DNA of 64,000 nucleotides from Dyadobacter crusticola DSM 16708 (GCF_000701505.1 NZ_JNJB01000005.1:124001-188000), one strand, 5' to 3'; positions 15,928 to 25,115 are shown, counted from the stretch's first letter. Translations and numbers: made by a program. Notes: a model not told the origin generated them from the sequence alone.

Positions 15928-16473
15928 TCAGATCCCTTTCAGCCGGGCAGTCATGAGAATGGCGCAGACAGACATTGAATCAGTAATCTCAGAACGCATT
16001 ACCATTTCGACAGCCTCTCTAAGCGGCACTATCCTGACCTGCAGATCCTCGGTATCTTCCGGTTCGGCTTCCTGTTGGGTGAGCTCCTCTGCGATGTATA
16101 AAAAAGCTTCCTCGTTTGTAGCGGAGTTGGAGGTATGAATGCGGGCAAGTTTAGTCCATTTGTTGGCTACCAGGCCGGTTTCTTCCTTCAATTCCCTTCG
16201 CGCCGCGGCAAGTACATCGGTACCCAGCAACCCGCCGCCCTCAGGAATTTCCCAGGAATATTCGTCAATCGCATAACGGAACTGACCAACGAGATAAATG
16301 TTATCGTTTTCGTCAACCGGAATAATGCCAATAGCCTGATTCTTAAATTTCACCAACCCGTAAATGCCTTTGTTGCCCGAGGGATTGATCACGTCGCGGT
16401 GGCTGAGTTCGAGCCAGGCGTTTTCATAAACAGTTTGTGACGAAAGTGTTTTCCAGTTATTTTCTGTGGACAT
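15928..16473 (-). CDS. NUDIX hydrolase, ADP-ribose pyrophosphatase-like
   Basis: Hydrolyses a nucleoside diphosphate linked to another group, probably ADP-ribose or a nucleotide sugar. The NUDIX box is EGGGLLGTDVLAAARREL followed by KEETGL, with the catalytic REUxEExGU core intact. The earlier, less critical Glu of the consensus is Thr. The sequence around it (IPVDENDNIYLVGQFRYAIDEYSWEIPEG) is typical of the NudF/ADP-ribose pyrophosphatase branch. At 181 residues it has the usual length. It is the first gene of a two-gene unit with the LysE exporter and is divergent from the CDF transporter. Confidence 0.9.
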   Translation of the reverse strand: MSTENNWKTLSSQTVYENAWLELSHRDVINPSGNKGIYGLVKFKNQAIGIIPVDENDNIYLVGQFRYAIDEYSWEIPEGGGLLGTDVLAAARRELKEETGLVANKWTKLARIHTSNSATNEEAFLYIAEELTQQEAEPEDTEDLQVRIVPLREAVEMVMRSEITDSMSVCAILMTARLKGI

Positions 16474-16520
16474 AACCCGCTTTTTCTTAGTAATTTTAAC
16501 CTCGGAATTTTAGCTCCCAG

Positions 16521-17534
16521 ATGCAAATAAACCAAAATAAGCTCAAACAACGTCTCATTTTGCTGTCTTTTATAGCCAGTATTCTTCTGACGGGTTTGAA
16601 GTTTTTTGCCTACTATATTACTTCTTCCAACGCCATTCTGAGTGACGCACTTGAGTCGATCATCAATGTGATTGCGAGTGGTTTTGCTTTTTACAGTATC
16701 TATCTTTCAGCCCAGCCGAAAGACCGCAATCACCCTTACGGCCACGGGAAAATTGAATTTTTCTCCGCAGGTTTTGAAGGTGCATTGATTATGATCGCCT
16801 CGCTGTTCATTATCATAGAAGCTGTGAAACGTTTGATGGAGCCAGCGCCAATCCAGAATCTGCTGCAAGGCTCGGGGTTCATTGTTTTTACAATTTTTGT
16901 GAATACCATCATCGGGTACAGGCTGCTTCGCGAAGGAAAAAAAGCCAACTCGCTCGCATTGATCGCCGACGGCAGGCACTTGATGTCGGACAGTATCAGC
17001 AGCCTTGTGCTGATCGTAAGTGTGGGCCTGATTATACTCACCGGCCAGGTCTGGATCGATAGTGTTGCTTCGCTGCTTTTCGGCGTGTTCCTGGCTTACA
17101 ATGGTTTTATCCTCGTAAGCAAATCGGTCGCCGGATTAATGGACGCAAGCGACGAAGCGCTGCTCGAAAAAGTAGTACACACATTGCGGGACAACAAGAA
17201 GCAGGACTGGATTGACGTTCATAACCTGCGTGTGCAGCAGTACGGCTCCGACCTGCACATTGACTGCCACCTGACGTTACCCTATTATTGGGAACTTCAA
17301 AAAGTGCACGAAACAATTCATAACTTTGAAAACACACTCAAAAACAGCCACGCAGGCGAAACTGAGATTTTTGTGCATGCAGATCCCTGCCTGTTTCAAT
17401 GCTGCTACTTTTGCAGGATCGAGAATTGCCCCGTACGCCAGCATGCCTTCGTCCACGATATCGAATGGGACGCGGCAAAACTTGTGAAGAATGAGAAGCT
17501 TTACACAGAAGCGAAGATCAATATACAAGAGTAA
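16521..17534 (+). CDS. Cation diffusion facilitator transporter with Cys-rich tail
   Basis: Exports divalent metal ions (Zn2+, Fe2+, Co2+ or Mn2+) against protons. The CDF fold shows in the first helix, the SNAILSDALESIINV motif (metal-site Asp residues), NHPYGHGKIEFFSAG after helix two, and the ADGRHLMSDSISS motif of helix five. A cytoplasmic domain with LHIDCHLTLP follows. Beyond the usual end is a tail with C-x3-CC-x2-C-x4-C spacing (near residues 290-307) that probably binds metal. The tail is a distinctive feature and may sense or sequester the metal. Substrate not determined. Confidence 0.9.
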   Translation: MQINQNKLKQRLILLSFIASILLTGLKFFAYYITSSNAILSDALESIINVIASGFAFYSIYLSAQPKDRNHPYGHGKIEFFSAGFEGALIMIASLFIIIEAVKRLMEPAPIQNLLQGSGFIVFTIFVNTIIGYRLLREGKKANSLALIADGRHLMSDSISSLVLIVSVGLIILTGQVWIDSVASLLFGVFLAYNGFILVSKSVAGLMDASDEALLEKVVHTLRDNKKQDWIDVHNLRVQQYGSDLHIDCHLTLPYYWELQKVHETIHNFENTLKNSHAGETEIFVHADPCLFQCCYFCRIENCPVRQHAFVHDIEWDAAKLVKNEKLYTEAKINIQE

Positions 17535-17558
17535 CTTTTAATCTAAATTCTAACCAAA

Positions 17559-18482
17559 ATGTACGTTTCCCGACGCGATTTCCTAAAACAGGCAGGCGCT
17601 ACTGCGCTTGCTGCCACCACCTTGACCGATCTTTTTGCAGCCGATCCAGCCAAAAAGCTCTGGTTTGACATTTCCCTTGCTGAATGGTCGCTTCACAAAG
17701 CATTGTTTGCCAAAAAACTGACCAACCTTGAATTTCCTGAACTGGCCAAGAAAGAGTTCGGCATTTCAATTGTTGAGTATGTAAACCAATTCTTCAAGGA
17801 CAAAGCTGAGGATAAAACGTACCTCAACGATTTGATTAAGAGACAAAAAGACAACGGAGTGAAAGCGCACCTGATCATGATCGACGGTGAAGGCGGCCTG
17901 GGCGAACTCGACGCAGCAGTACGTAACAAGGCAGTAGAGAATCACTACAAATGGGTTGAAGCTGCGAAATACCTGGGTTGCAAAACCATTCGCGTGAATG
18001 CATTTGGAAAAGGATCCGATGAAGAAATCGCAAAAGCTGCGATAGAAGGTTTAGGTAAATTAGGCGAATTTGCTGCCAAAACAGGCATTAACGTGATCGT
18101 AGAAAACCACGGTGGTTCGTCTTCAAACGGCCAGTGGCTATCCGGTGTAATGAAGCAGGTAAACCTGAAAAACGTGGGTACCCTACCCGACTTCGGCAAT
18201 TTCTGTATCAAAAGAAAAGCAGACGGCTGTGAAGAATCTTACGACAGATATCAGGGAACAAAAGAACTGATGCCTTTTGCAAAAGGAGTAAGCGCGAAAA
18301 CTTACGATTTTGACGAAAAAGGAAATTGCATTGAAACGGATTACACCAAAATCCTGAAAATCGTAAAAGACGCAGGCTTCAAAGGGATCGCAGGTATCGA
18401 ATACGAAGGAAGCAAGCTTTCTGAATATGATGGTATCAAGGCAACGAAGGCGCTTTTGGAGAGAGTTGGGCCGATGGTTTAG
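17559..18482 (+). CDS. Tat-exported sugar phosphate isomerase/epimerase-like TIM barrel
   Basis: An N-terminal twin-arginine signal ([19 protein letters not shown]) indicates export to the periplasm in folded form. The mature part is an AP-endonuclease-2/xylose-isomerase-like TIM barrel, with NVIVENHGG and GIAGIEYEG strands carrying probable metal-ligating Glu and His residues. Such exported barrels are expanded in Cytophagales and act on carbohydrates or inositol-like compounds. It lies 24 bases after the CDF gene but ends in its own terminator. The substrate is unknown. Confidence 0.85.
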   Translation: MYVSRRDFLKQAGATALAATTLTDLFAADPAKKLWFDISLAEWSLHKALFAKKLTNLEFPELAKKEFGISIVEYVNQFFKDKAEDKTYLNDLIKRQKDNGVKAHLIMIDGEGGLGELDAAVRNKAVENHYKWVEAAKYLGCKTIRVNAFGKGSDEEIAKAAIEGLGKLGEFAAKTGINVIVENHGGSSSNGQWLSGVMKQVNLKNVGTLPDFGNFCIKRKADGCEESYDRYQGTKELMPFAKGVSAKTYDFDEKGNCIETDYTKILKIVKDAGFKGIAGIEYEGSKLSEYDGIKATKALLERVGPMV

Positions 18483-18502
18483 TTTGATTTATGTGTACAA
18501 CA

Positions 18503-18536
18503 AAAACGGAGCTTGCGATATGCAAGCCCCGTTTTT
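18503..18536 (+). terminator. Terminator after TIM-barrel gene
   Basis: AACGG-A-GCTTGC pairs with GCAAGC-C-CCGTT around a 5-base loop, followed by a run of T. It lies 20 bases after the stop codon at 18482. Confidence 0.75.
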
Positions 18537-18553
18537 TGTTGCTGACAAAGCTT

Positions 18554-18621
18554 TTTTGTCACCCTGAGCGCAGTCGAAGGGACGTGCAGCCTGCCCTTCG
18601 ACTGCGCTCAGGGTGACAAAA
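18554..18621. repeat. REP-like palindrome, copy 1
   Basis: The arms 18554-18581 and 18594-18621 are perfect 28-bp inverted repeats around a 12-base loop. The core CCCTTCGACTGCGCTCAGGG recurs in degenerate form at 25037-25114 and 31711-31746. It lies between convergent genes. Confidence 0.85.
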
Positions 18622-18674
18622 GTTGACGCTCAGCGTCACAAAGCGAGGAAGCTCAGAGTGACACAAGGAAAGCA

Positions 18675-19364
18675 CTACTTTCCCAGATAACTCAAAAACT
18701 CCTTCTTAGTCACCTCGTTCTCAAACTTCCCACCATAATAAGCGGTCACCGTCGAGCTTCCTGAATCGCGGATTCCGCGGGATTGTACGCACATGTGCTG
18801 CGCGTCGATCACCACCGCAACATCCTCGGTTTGCAGGGCCTGTTTCAATTCATTGGCGATTTGCACGGTAAGCCGCTCCTGTACTTGCGGCCGCTTCGAG
18901 TAATATTCTACAATGCGGTTGAGCTTGGATAACCCGATCACCTTGCCACTGGAAATGTAAGCTACGTGCGCTTTTCCGTAAATGGGGACGAAGTGGTGCT
19001 CGCAATTGGAAAACACCGAAATATCTTTCTCGACCAGCATCTGGTCGTATTTGTATTTATTGTCAAACAGCGTGACAGCTGGTTTATTCTTCGGATCAAG
19101 GCCGCTGAAAACTTCCTTGATGAACATTTTCGCAACTCTTTTGGGTGTTCCTTTGAGGCTGTCATCGGTCAGGTCCAGGCCCATGATTTCCATGATGTGC
19201 CTGAAATGCTTTTCAATCAGTTCCATTTTCACCTCATCTTCCATAGCGAAAGCATCCTTCCGGATCGGCGTTTCAATGGAGTTGAACACGTGATCGTCAC
19301 CGATTTCTTCCAGGTCCAAAATTTCAGTTGGCGGGATATTCGACAAAGTTCCGTTCGGTTTCAT
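18675..19364 (-). CDS. folE: GTP cyclohydrolase I
   Basis: Converts GTP to 7,8-dihydroneopterin triphosphate, the first step of folate and biopterin synthesis. Zinc and active-site residues are present: FSNCEHHFVPIYGKAHVAYI and the later QHMCVQSRGIRDSGSSTVT. The region GLSKLNRIVEYYSKRPQVQERLT is the conserved substrate pocket. At 229 residues with an N-terminal extension of about 45 it is slightly longer than the core. Its start at 19364 overlaps the upstream PTPS gene by 41 bases, so the two are expressed together and act in consecutive reactions. Confidence 0.95.
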   Translation of the reverse strand: MKPNGTLSNIPPTEILDLEEIGDDHVFNSIETPIRKDAFAMEDEVKMELIEKHFRHIMEIMGLDLTDDSLKGTPKRVAKMFIKEVFSGLDPKNKPAVTLFDNKYKYDQMLVEKDISVFSNCEHHFVPIYGKAHVAYISSGKVIGLSKLNRIVEYYSKRPQVQERLTVQIANELKQALQTEDVAVVIDAQHMCVQSRGIRDSGSSTVTAYYGGKFENEVTKKEFLSYLGK

Positions 19365-19740
19365 ATAATCTAATTTTCAGGTCAAACCCCGAATCAATTT
19401 TGGGTCTTAAAATGGAGTAAATAACGATCGCGATGTTCTCTGCGGAAGGATTCAGGGATTGGAATTCAGGTACGTCGAGATTCAGGTTCTTGTGATCAAA
19501 ACGATCAATCACGAACTCTTTCAAAATGGTACTCAGCAATTTCATGTCAATCACATAACCTGTCTCAGGATCAACCGGCCCGGTTACCTGGACGATCAGC
19601 TCATAATTATGCCCATGAAAATTGGGATTGTTGCATTTATCGAATACTGCTGCGTTCCTTTCATCCGACCACTGCGGGTTATGAAGACGATGAGCCGCAT
19701 TGAAATGCTCCTTCCGGAACACAGCCACCTTTTGCACCAT
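19324..19740 (-). CDS. 6-pyruvoyl-tetrahydropterin synthase, mammalian-type motif
   Basis: Acts on dihydroneopterin triphosphate made by FolE. Zinc ligands are His17, His42 and His44, and the catalytic Cys is Cys36. The spacing C-x5-HGH (CNNPNFHGHNY) and the later DHKNLNLDVPEF and ETERN motifs closely resemble animal PTPS. Bacterial QueD has C-x3-HGH. This favours tetrahydrobiopterin-type chemistry over queuosine, although QueD function remains possible. I chose the ATG at 19740 over a GTG at 19752. The gene overlaps folE by 41 bases. Confidence 0.88.
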   Translation of the reverse strand: MVQKVAVFRKEHFNAAHRLHNPQWSDERNAAVFDKCNNPNFHGHNYELIVQVTGPVDPETGYVIDMKLLSTILKEFVIDRFDHKNLNLDVPEFQSLNPSAENIAIVIYSILRPKIDSGFDLKIRLYETERNFVEYPAN

Positions 19741-20082
19741 TTTGTAAATCACTTTAATTGTTAATCCTTAAATGTCGTAACAAAGTATGTGTCCAACACA
19801 TTTAAGGTCTGAGCCTGCGTGAAATGCTCAAAGGAGTCACTTGCCTTTGGTAAACGCCATTCATTTCTAAAATGTTCACATCAATGCGAAATCATCTGCA
19901 TGAATCACGTTGCGCGCCAGAATTATTTAATTCGTAAAAAAATTAAAAAACTGCTTATTGCATGTAAATTGCGGCCAAACGCAGAATAAAGAAGAGCCTG
20001 AATAGCCATTATTCAGTATTGTATGTAAATAGTTAAATTTCGCGACAGATAACCCCCGGCATCCAAATCAACCATTATTTAA
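19741..20082. other. Intergenic region between divergent PTPS and sugar transporter genes
   Basis: 342 bases with no convincing coding frame. The right part is AT-rich (19920-20040). Promoters for both directions must lie here, but I see no full TTTG / TAnnTTTG pair and no strong hairpin. Confidence 0.5.
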
Positions 20083-21309
20083 ATGAGCAAAAAAAATAAC
20101 TACCTGGTCCCTCTCCTAATCATTGGTATCATCTTCTTTATTATGGGTTTCGTGACCTGGGTCAACGGAACACTGATCAGCTTTTTCAAAAAGGCATTCT
20201 CGCTGGATAATACCAGCTCCTACCTGGTTACCTTCGCATTCTTCATTTCTTACACGTTAATGGCGATCCCATCTTCTCTCGTTCTGAAAAAAACGGGCTT
20301 TAAGAATGGTATGTCACTCGCATTGCTGGTTATGGCGGCTGGTACGCTGATCTTTATTCCTGCGGCTTCCATGGCATCCTATCCATTGTTCCTCGTCGGT
20401 TTGTTCACCATCGGTATCGGCCTTACTGTACTGCAAACCGCCTCAAACCCTTACGTAACCATTCTCGGCCCGCGCGATAGTGCTGCCCAGCGCATCAGTA
20501 TCATGGGGATTGCCAATAAAACAGCAGGTGTAATCAGCCAGCTGATTTTCGGTCAGCTGCTGCTGGCAGGCGCCTCGTCGGTGGACCCAAAGGACGAACT
20601 CGATAAAGTGGTAACCCCATACATTGTACTCACGCTGGTACTGATTGCCACGGCTATCATGATCCGCCTGTCCAAAGGTTTGGTTGAAGTAAGCGAAGAG
20701 GAAGAAGAGCCGGTGGCGAATACATCGCAGCAGGTAGTTGTGAATAAAACGAGCGTACTGCAATTCCCGAACCTTGTGATGGGTGTAATTGCATTGTTCT
20801 GTTATGTGGGTGTAGAGGTAATCGCAGGCGACACGATCATCAGCTATGGTATCGACCTCGGCTTTGCAGAAGAAGAAGCGCGTTTGTTTGGTACTTATAC
20901 GCTGTATGGAATGATGTTCGGCTACATTCTCGGCGTCGCATTGATCCCGAAATATGTTTCCCAGCAGGCTTATCTCAAGTTCTGCGCGATACTTGGCGTG
21001 ATTGTTACCCTGGTCGCAGTAAATTCAACCGGTTTCACTTCCGTACTCTGCATTGCGATTTTAGGTTTTGCCAATGCGGTTATCTGGCCTGCACTCTGGC
21101 CATTGTCGCTGAGCGGATTGGGTAAATTCACGAAAACAGCCTCTGCACTACTTGTAATGGGTATTTCCGGGGGCGCGATTCTGCCGCTCGTTTACGGAGG
21201 CATCGCCGATTCAATTGGCAGCACACAGCAAGCTTACTGGATCATGTTGCCGCTCTACCTATTCATTCTCTATTTCGGTCTTATCGGCCACAAAAAGAAA
21301 AGCTGGTAG
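20083..21309 (+). CDS. MFS sugar transporter (FucP/GluP-like)
   Basis: A 408-residue permease with about twelve membrane helices. The N-terminal GIIFFIMGFVTWVNGTLI and the LQTASNPYVTILGP segment are characteristic of the fucose/glucose/galactose:H+ symporter (FHS) branch of the MFS. An acidic cytoplasmic loop (SEEEEEPVANT) lies in the middle. It is followed after three bases by a GHMP sugar kinase gene, so uptake and phosphorylation of one sugar are probably coupled. The exact sugar is not determined. Confidence 0.9.
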   Translation: MSKKNNYLVPLLIIGIIFFIMGFVTWVNGTLISFFKKAFSLDNTSSYLVTFAFFISYTLMAIPSSLVLKKTGFKNGMSLALLVMAAGTLIFIPAASMASYPLFLVGLFTIGIGLTVLQTASNPYVTILGPRDSAAQRISIMGIANKTAGVISQLIFGQLLLAGASSVDPKDELDKVVTPYIVLTLVLIATAIMIRLSKGLVEVSEEEEEPVANTSQQVVVNKTSVLQFPNLVMGVIALFCYVGVEVIAGDTIISYGIDLGFAEEEARLFGTYTLYGMMFGYILGVALIPKYVSQQAYLKFCAILGVIVTLVAVNSTGFTSVLCIAILGFANAVIWPALWPLSLSGLGKFTKTASALLVMGISGGAILPLVYGGIADSIGSTQQAYWIMLPLYLFILYFGLIGHKKKSW

Positions 21310-21312
21310 TTC

Positions 21313-22404
21313 ATGAGGATTTCAACTTCCGGCCGCATTTGCCTTTTCGGTGAACACCAGGATTATCTGGGACTACCGGTGATCGCAGCCGCCATTTCAC
21401 GCAGGATCAGTATCGACGGCACTTACCGGAACGATGATCAGGTAGTATTGCATTTGCCGGACCTGGGCCTTCGGCAGGATTTTTCGCTGCACGATACTTT
21501 TCCCTATGTGATGCAGCGGGATTACTTCCGCAGTACAATCAATGTGCTGAGGCGAAGGGGACTTGTTTTTTCAAAAGGTTTTGAATGCCGGATTCAAGGG
21601 AATATCCCGATCAACTCCGGCACGTCAAGCTCCTCTGCGCTCATTGTTTCCTGGGCGCACTTCCTGGATAAAATGAGCGACAATCCTGCTCACTTTTCTC
21701 AGAAAGAACTCGGAGAGATCGCCAATGCGGCTGAGGTACTTGAATTCGGAGAGCCCGGCGGCATGATGGACCATTACTCAACTGCCATCGGGAATGTAAT
21801 ATACCTCGAATCCACACCGGAGATCAAGGTTGAAACGCTCACACCGAAGCTCGGCACGTTCGTTTTGGGTGATTCCCTTGAACCAAAAGATACCCTCGGG
21901 ATTTTGGCAAGATGCCGGTTTGGAATGGAGGACGTAATTAAAAAAGTAACCTCTTTCAACCCACAATTCTCCATTTTCAGCACCCCGCCCGAGCATCTTG
22001 CAGACTACCGGAACATTCTGTCCGAAGACGAGCTCGGACTCCTGCGTGCGAATGTAGAGGACCGGGATATCCTGTTAGAAGGAAAAATACTGTTGAGCAA
22101 AAACAGCGAAGAAACTGTCGATCAATCGTTTGACGAACACTTCGGCAATTTGCTCTACCGGCATTACAAGAACCTCCGCGATTTCAAGCGCACTTCCACT
22201 CCCAAGATAGAGCGCATGATGGACGCCGCTTTGCTGGCGGGCGCATTAGGTGGCAAAATAAACGGATCGGGAGGCGGCGGCTGTATGTTCGTTTACGCGC
22301 CGCAAAACGCTGAGCAAGTAGCCGAAGCCATTGAAAGAGAAGGTGGAAAAAGTTACATCATCACAGTGGATTCTGGTACGAGGATTGAAGATGTAAACCC
22401 TTAA
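21313..22404 (+). CDS. GHMP family sugar kinase, galactokinase-like
   Basis: Phosphorylates a sugar, probably the one imported by the transporter three bases upstream. GHMP motifs are visible: GRICLFGEHQDYLG near the start (substrate site, similar to galactokinase GRVNLIGEHTDY), the ATP loop INSGTSSSSALIVSW near residues 97-111, and the C-terminal GGKINGSGGGGCMFVY. At 363 residues it is close to galactokinase length. The changed residues around the substrate motif leave open whether the sugar is galactose, fucose or another hexose. Confidence 0.87.
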   Translation: MRISTSGRICLFGEHQDYLGLPVIAAAISRRISIDGTYRNDDQVVLHLPDLGLRQDFSLHDTFPYVMQRDYFRSTINVLRRRGLVFSKGFECRIQGNIPINSGTSSSSALIVSWAHFLDKMSDNPAHFSQKELGEIANAAEVLEFGEPGGMMDHYSTAIGNVIYLESTPEIKVETLTPKLGTFVLGDSLEPKDTLGILARCRFGMEDVIKKVTSFNPQFSIFSTPPEHLADYRNILSEDELGLLRANVEDRDILLEGKILLSKNSEETVDQSFDEHFGNLLYRHYKNLRDFKRTSTPKIERMMDAALLAGALGGKINGSGGGGCMFVYAPQNAEQVAEAIEREGGKSYIITVDSGTRIEDVNP

Positions 22405-22477
22405 AAAGGCACGAATGTAATTCCGATTGTGTTATTCTTTTAAGACCTTTGTGCATACCGGATCACATTCAAATCCC

Positions 22478-24481
22478 ATGATTATCGCACCTTCTGAGAT
22501 AAAAAGCAATCTTTACTGTCCCTCGCTGACAGCATATCAACGCAGAAAAACCATTACCATTCAGATCGGAGACCTGCCCATGGGATCCGATTATCCCATC
22601 CGCGTACAATCAATGACAACCGTTGACACGATGGATACCCAGGGTTCCATCGACGAGGTGGTGCGAATGGTCGAATCCGGATGTGAGTACGTGCGGATCA
22701 CAGCTCCCAGTGTGAAAGAGGCCCAAAACCTGGAAAATATCAGAAAGGGGTTACGCCAAATGGGAATAAATGTGCCGCTGATTGCCGATATTCACTTTAC
22801 TCCCAATGCGGCGGAGCTAGCTGCCCGCATTGTCGAAAAGGTAAGGATTAACCCTGGAAATTATGCCGACAAAAAGCGCTTCGAGATCATAGATTATACC
22901 GACGCTTCTTACGCAGCCGAGCTCGAAAGGATCAGGGAGAAATTTATCCCGCTGGTGAGGATTTGTAAAGAATATGGCACAGCAATGCGCATTGGTACCA
23001 ACCACGGTTCGCTGTCAGACAGGATACTTAGCCGCTACGGCGACACGCCGCTCGGAATGGTTGAATCCGCACTGGAATTTCTGCGGATTTGTGAGGAACT
23101 GAATTATTATAACATCGCACTGTCGATGAAATCCAGCAACACGCAGGTAATGGTAGAAGCCTACCGACTGCTGGTACAGCGCCTGGATGAAGAAGGGTTG
23201 AAGCCTTATCCTCTGCACCTCGGCGTGACGGAGGCCGGTGAGGCGGAAGACGGTCGTATTAAATCGGCTGTCGGGATCGGCACCTTGCTGGAAGATGGAT
23301 TAGGGGATACGGTTCGGGTATCACTCACGGAAGCACCTGAAAAAGAAGCTCCGGTTGCGCGCGCATTGATTGAAAGATATACAAGCCGTGTTCCGCACGA
23401 TGAAATAGAGCCGATTGCCGGCTGTCCGATTAATCCATTTCAATATACCCGAAGAGATACTTACGAAGTCAATAATATCGGCCATTTGAACGTGCCGCGC
23501 GTAATTGCTGATTACTCTGATATTCCGGTTCAAAACTTGTCAGATCTTAAAAGTATCGGGCATTTCTTTCTTCCTGTGCCGGACAAATGGGCTATGAACG
23601 ATCAGGGCGCCGACTACATTTACACTGCACAAAACCCGGTTCCGTTTATGCTGCCCAATGGATTGAAGGAAATCCTGGATTACAGACAGTGGTTGCAGCA
23701 CCCGGAGAGAGACAGTAAATTCCCATTGTTCGAAGCAGCGGAATGGAGTACGAGAGAGAGTGAGTCAAGTAAGCAGCTCAATTTTGTAAGAGGCGATATC
23801 CACTCTTTTGGAGACGCTTTTCTGAGTGGTATCAGCTCTGCCGAGAAGATAGTGCTGGTACTTTTTACCCGGAACAAACATGCAATGCCCGAGCTGCGCA
23901 GGTTGTTTTACAAATTAACCGAGCTGAAAATTAAGGTACCGGTTATTATTCAGAGAAATTATAAGACAGATATCGGCGACAAGCTGACGCTCTATTCTGC
24001 TACTGACGTAGGCGGTTTACTTGTCGACGGATTCGGTGACGGCGTAATGCTTAGTCCCGATTTTGCTAAAAATACGCTTCACGACGAGAAGCTGACGATC
24101 GCTGGCTCTTACAACAGTATTGCATTCGGCATTCTGCAGGCAGCGCGGACAAGAATGTCGAAAACGGAATATATCTCGTGCCCATCTTGCGGCAGGACAC
24201 TTTTCGATCTGCAGGAAACGACTGCGATGATTCGTAAACATACCGAGCACCTGAAAGGCGTGAAAATCGGAATTATGGGCTGCATTGTAAACGGACCCGG
24301 AGAAATGGCTGACGCAGATTATGGCTACGTGGGAATGGGAAAAGATAAAATTGCGTTATACCGGGGCCAGGAAGTGATAAAAAGATCGGTAACTGCTGCA
24401 AAGGCAGTGGAGGAACTGATTGAGCTTATTCGTGAGGATGGCCGCTGGATTGAACCCAGCGAACGTGAAATTTTGGTTTAA
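22478..24481 (+). CDS. ispG: (E)-4-hydroxy-3-methylbut-2-enyl-diphosphate synthase, long form
   Basis: Carries out the penultimate step of the non-mevalonate isoprenoid pathway, reducing MEcPP to HMBPP. The N-terminal TIM barrel begins with RRKTITIQIGDLPMG and contains YVRITAPSVKEAQN. The C-terminal domain carries the 4Fe-4S ligands in ISCPSCGRTLFD and GIMGCIVNGPGEM. The protein is about 667 residues, the long form with a central insertion seen in plants, Bacteroidota and Chlamydiota, against roughly 370 in E. coli. I chose the ATG at 22478 because the family starts close to it. Two small genes follow closely. Confidence 0.95.
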   Translation: MIIAPSEIKSNLYCPSLTAYQRRKTITIQIGDLPMGSDYPIRVQSMTTVDTMDTQGSIDEVVRMVESGCEYVRITAPSVKEAQNLENIRKGLRQMGINVPLIADIHFTPNAAELAARIVEKVRINPGNYADKKRFEIIDYTDASYAAELERIREKFIPLVRICKEYGTAMRIGTNHGSLSDRILSRYGDTPLGMVESALEFLRICEELNYYNIALSMKSSNTQVMVEAYRLLVQRLDEEGLKPYPLHLGVTEAGEAEDGRIKSAVGIGTLLEDGLGDTVRVSLTEAPEKEAPVARALIERYTSRVPHDEIEPIAGCPINPFQYTRRDTYEVNNIGHLNVPRVIADYSDIPVQNLSDLKSIGHFFLPVPDKWAMNDQGADYIYTAQNPVPFMLPNGLKEILDYRQWLQHPERDSKFPLFEAAEWSTRESESSKQLNFVRGDIHSFGDAFLSGISSAEKIVLVLFTRNKHAMPELRRLFYKLTELKIKVPVIIQRNYKTDIGDKLTLYSATDVGGLLVDGFGDGVMLSPDFAKNTLHDEKLTIAGSYNSIAFGILQAARTRMSKTEYISCPSCGRTLFDLQETTAMIRKHTEHLKGVKIGIMGCIVNGPGEMADADYGYVGMGKDKIALYRGQEVIKRSVTAAKAVEELIELIREDGRWIEPSEREILV

Positions 24482-24502
24482 AGCATTAATCAGTCAGATA
24501 TT

Positions 24503-24682
24503 ATGAAAAAGTACTTTCAACTGGGCGACGTGTTTTACTACTTCGTTCGGGTTTTCAAGAAAAAAGACCCAAATGCGCCCGACTCTTTTAACCTGCGCAT
24601 GATGCATGGGATCAACAGGATTTCTATCATCATGTTCTTGATTTGTCTTATTGTAATGATCGTAAGAGCATTAACCAGATGA
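24503..24682 (+). CDS. Small single-helix membrane protein (DUF6728-like)
   Basis: A 59-residue protein from ATG 24503 to TGA 24680-24682. The first half is basic and aromatic (GDVFYYFVRVFKKKDP), followed by NLRMMHGINRISIIM and one hydrophobic helix (IIMFLICLIVMIV). I recall this pattern as the DUF6728 family of Bacteroidota, though this is from memory. Its stop overlaps the start of the YjbR gene as ATGA, and it follows ispG after 21 bases. This supports a real, cotranscribed gene. Function unknown. Confidence 0.75.
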   Translation: MKKYFQLGDVFYYFVRVFKKKDPNAPDSFNLRMMHGINRISIIMFLICLIVMIVRALTR

Positions 24683-25035
24683 ACTTAGAGACGCTGCGTG
24701 AGTTTTGCCTCAAACAACCGGGTGTTACCGAGGAACTACCTTTCGGACCGGATACCCTTGTTTTTAAAGTAAAAGGCAAAGTATTTCTGCTGACCTCCCT
24801 GGATTCGCCGCAGCTTGGATTCAATGTGAAATGCGATCCTGAAAAAGCAGCAGAGCTAAGAGAACAGTACCCGGACGTTCAGCCCGGGTACCACATGAAT
24901 AAAAAACACTGGAATACTGTCAATGTAACAGGCAGTATTTCCAGTGAATTGTTGTTTGAATGGGTGAAAGACTCCTATAACCTGGTCGTAGCCAGCTTGC
25001 CGAAGAAGGAGCGCGAAGGATTAGTAGCGCATTGA
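24679..25035 (+). CDS. MmcQ/YjbR family protein
   Basis: A 118-residue YjbR-fold protein, recognised from NLETLREFCLKQPGVTEELPFG, then TLVFKVKGKVFLL and the GYHMNKKHWNTV motif with the conserved Lys-Lys-His-Trp. The family resembles DNA-binding folds, but its function is unclear. The start at 24679 is chosen over one 36 bases earlier because it gives the family N-terminus and an ATGA overlap with the small membrane-protein gene. Confidence 0.88.
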   Translation: MNLETLREFCLKQPGVTEELPFGPDTLVFKVKGKVFLLTSLDSPQLGFNVKCDPEKAAELREQYPDVQPGYHMNKKHWNTVNVTGSISSELLFEWVKDSYNLVVASLPKKEREGLVAH

Positions 25036-25036
25036 C

Positions 25037-25114
25037 ACTTCGACTGCGCTCAGTGTGACAAGATTAGTTGAAGCCTTGTCACCCTGAGCGCACGGGGTCG
25101 CCCGGCAGCCGAAG
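25037..25114. repeat. REP-like palindrome, copy 2, interrupted
   Basis: CTTCGACTGCGCTCAGTGTGACAAG on the left pairs with CTTGTCACCCTGAGCGCA on the right, but the right arm then carries about 15 GC-rich extra bases before GCCGAAG. It is related to copy 1 at 18554-18621 and again fills the space between convergent genes (YjbR and gldC). Confidence 0.75.
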
Positions 25115-25115
25115 A

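Noticed and set aside
16521..18482. Functional operon linking CDF transporter and TIM-barrel protein
   Set aside because: They are only 24 bases apart on one strand, but nothing in their families suggests a shared pathway, so no system is claimed.
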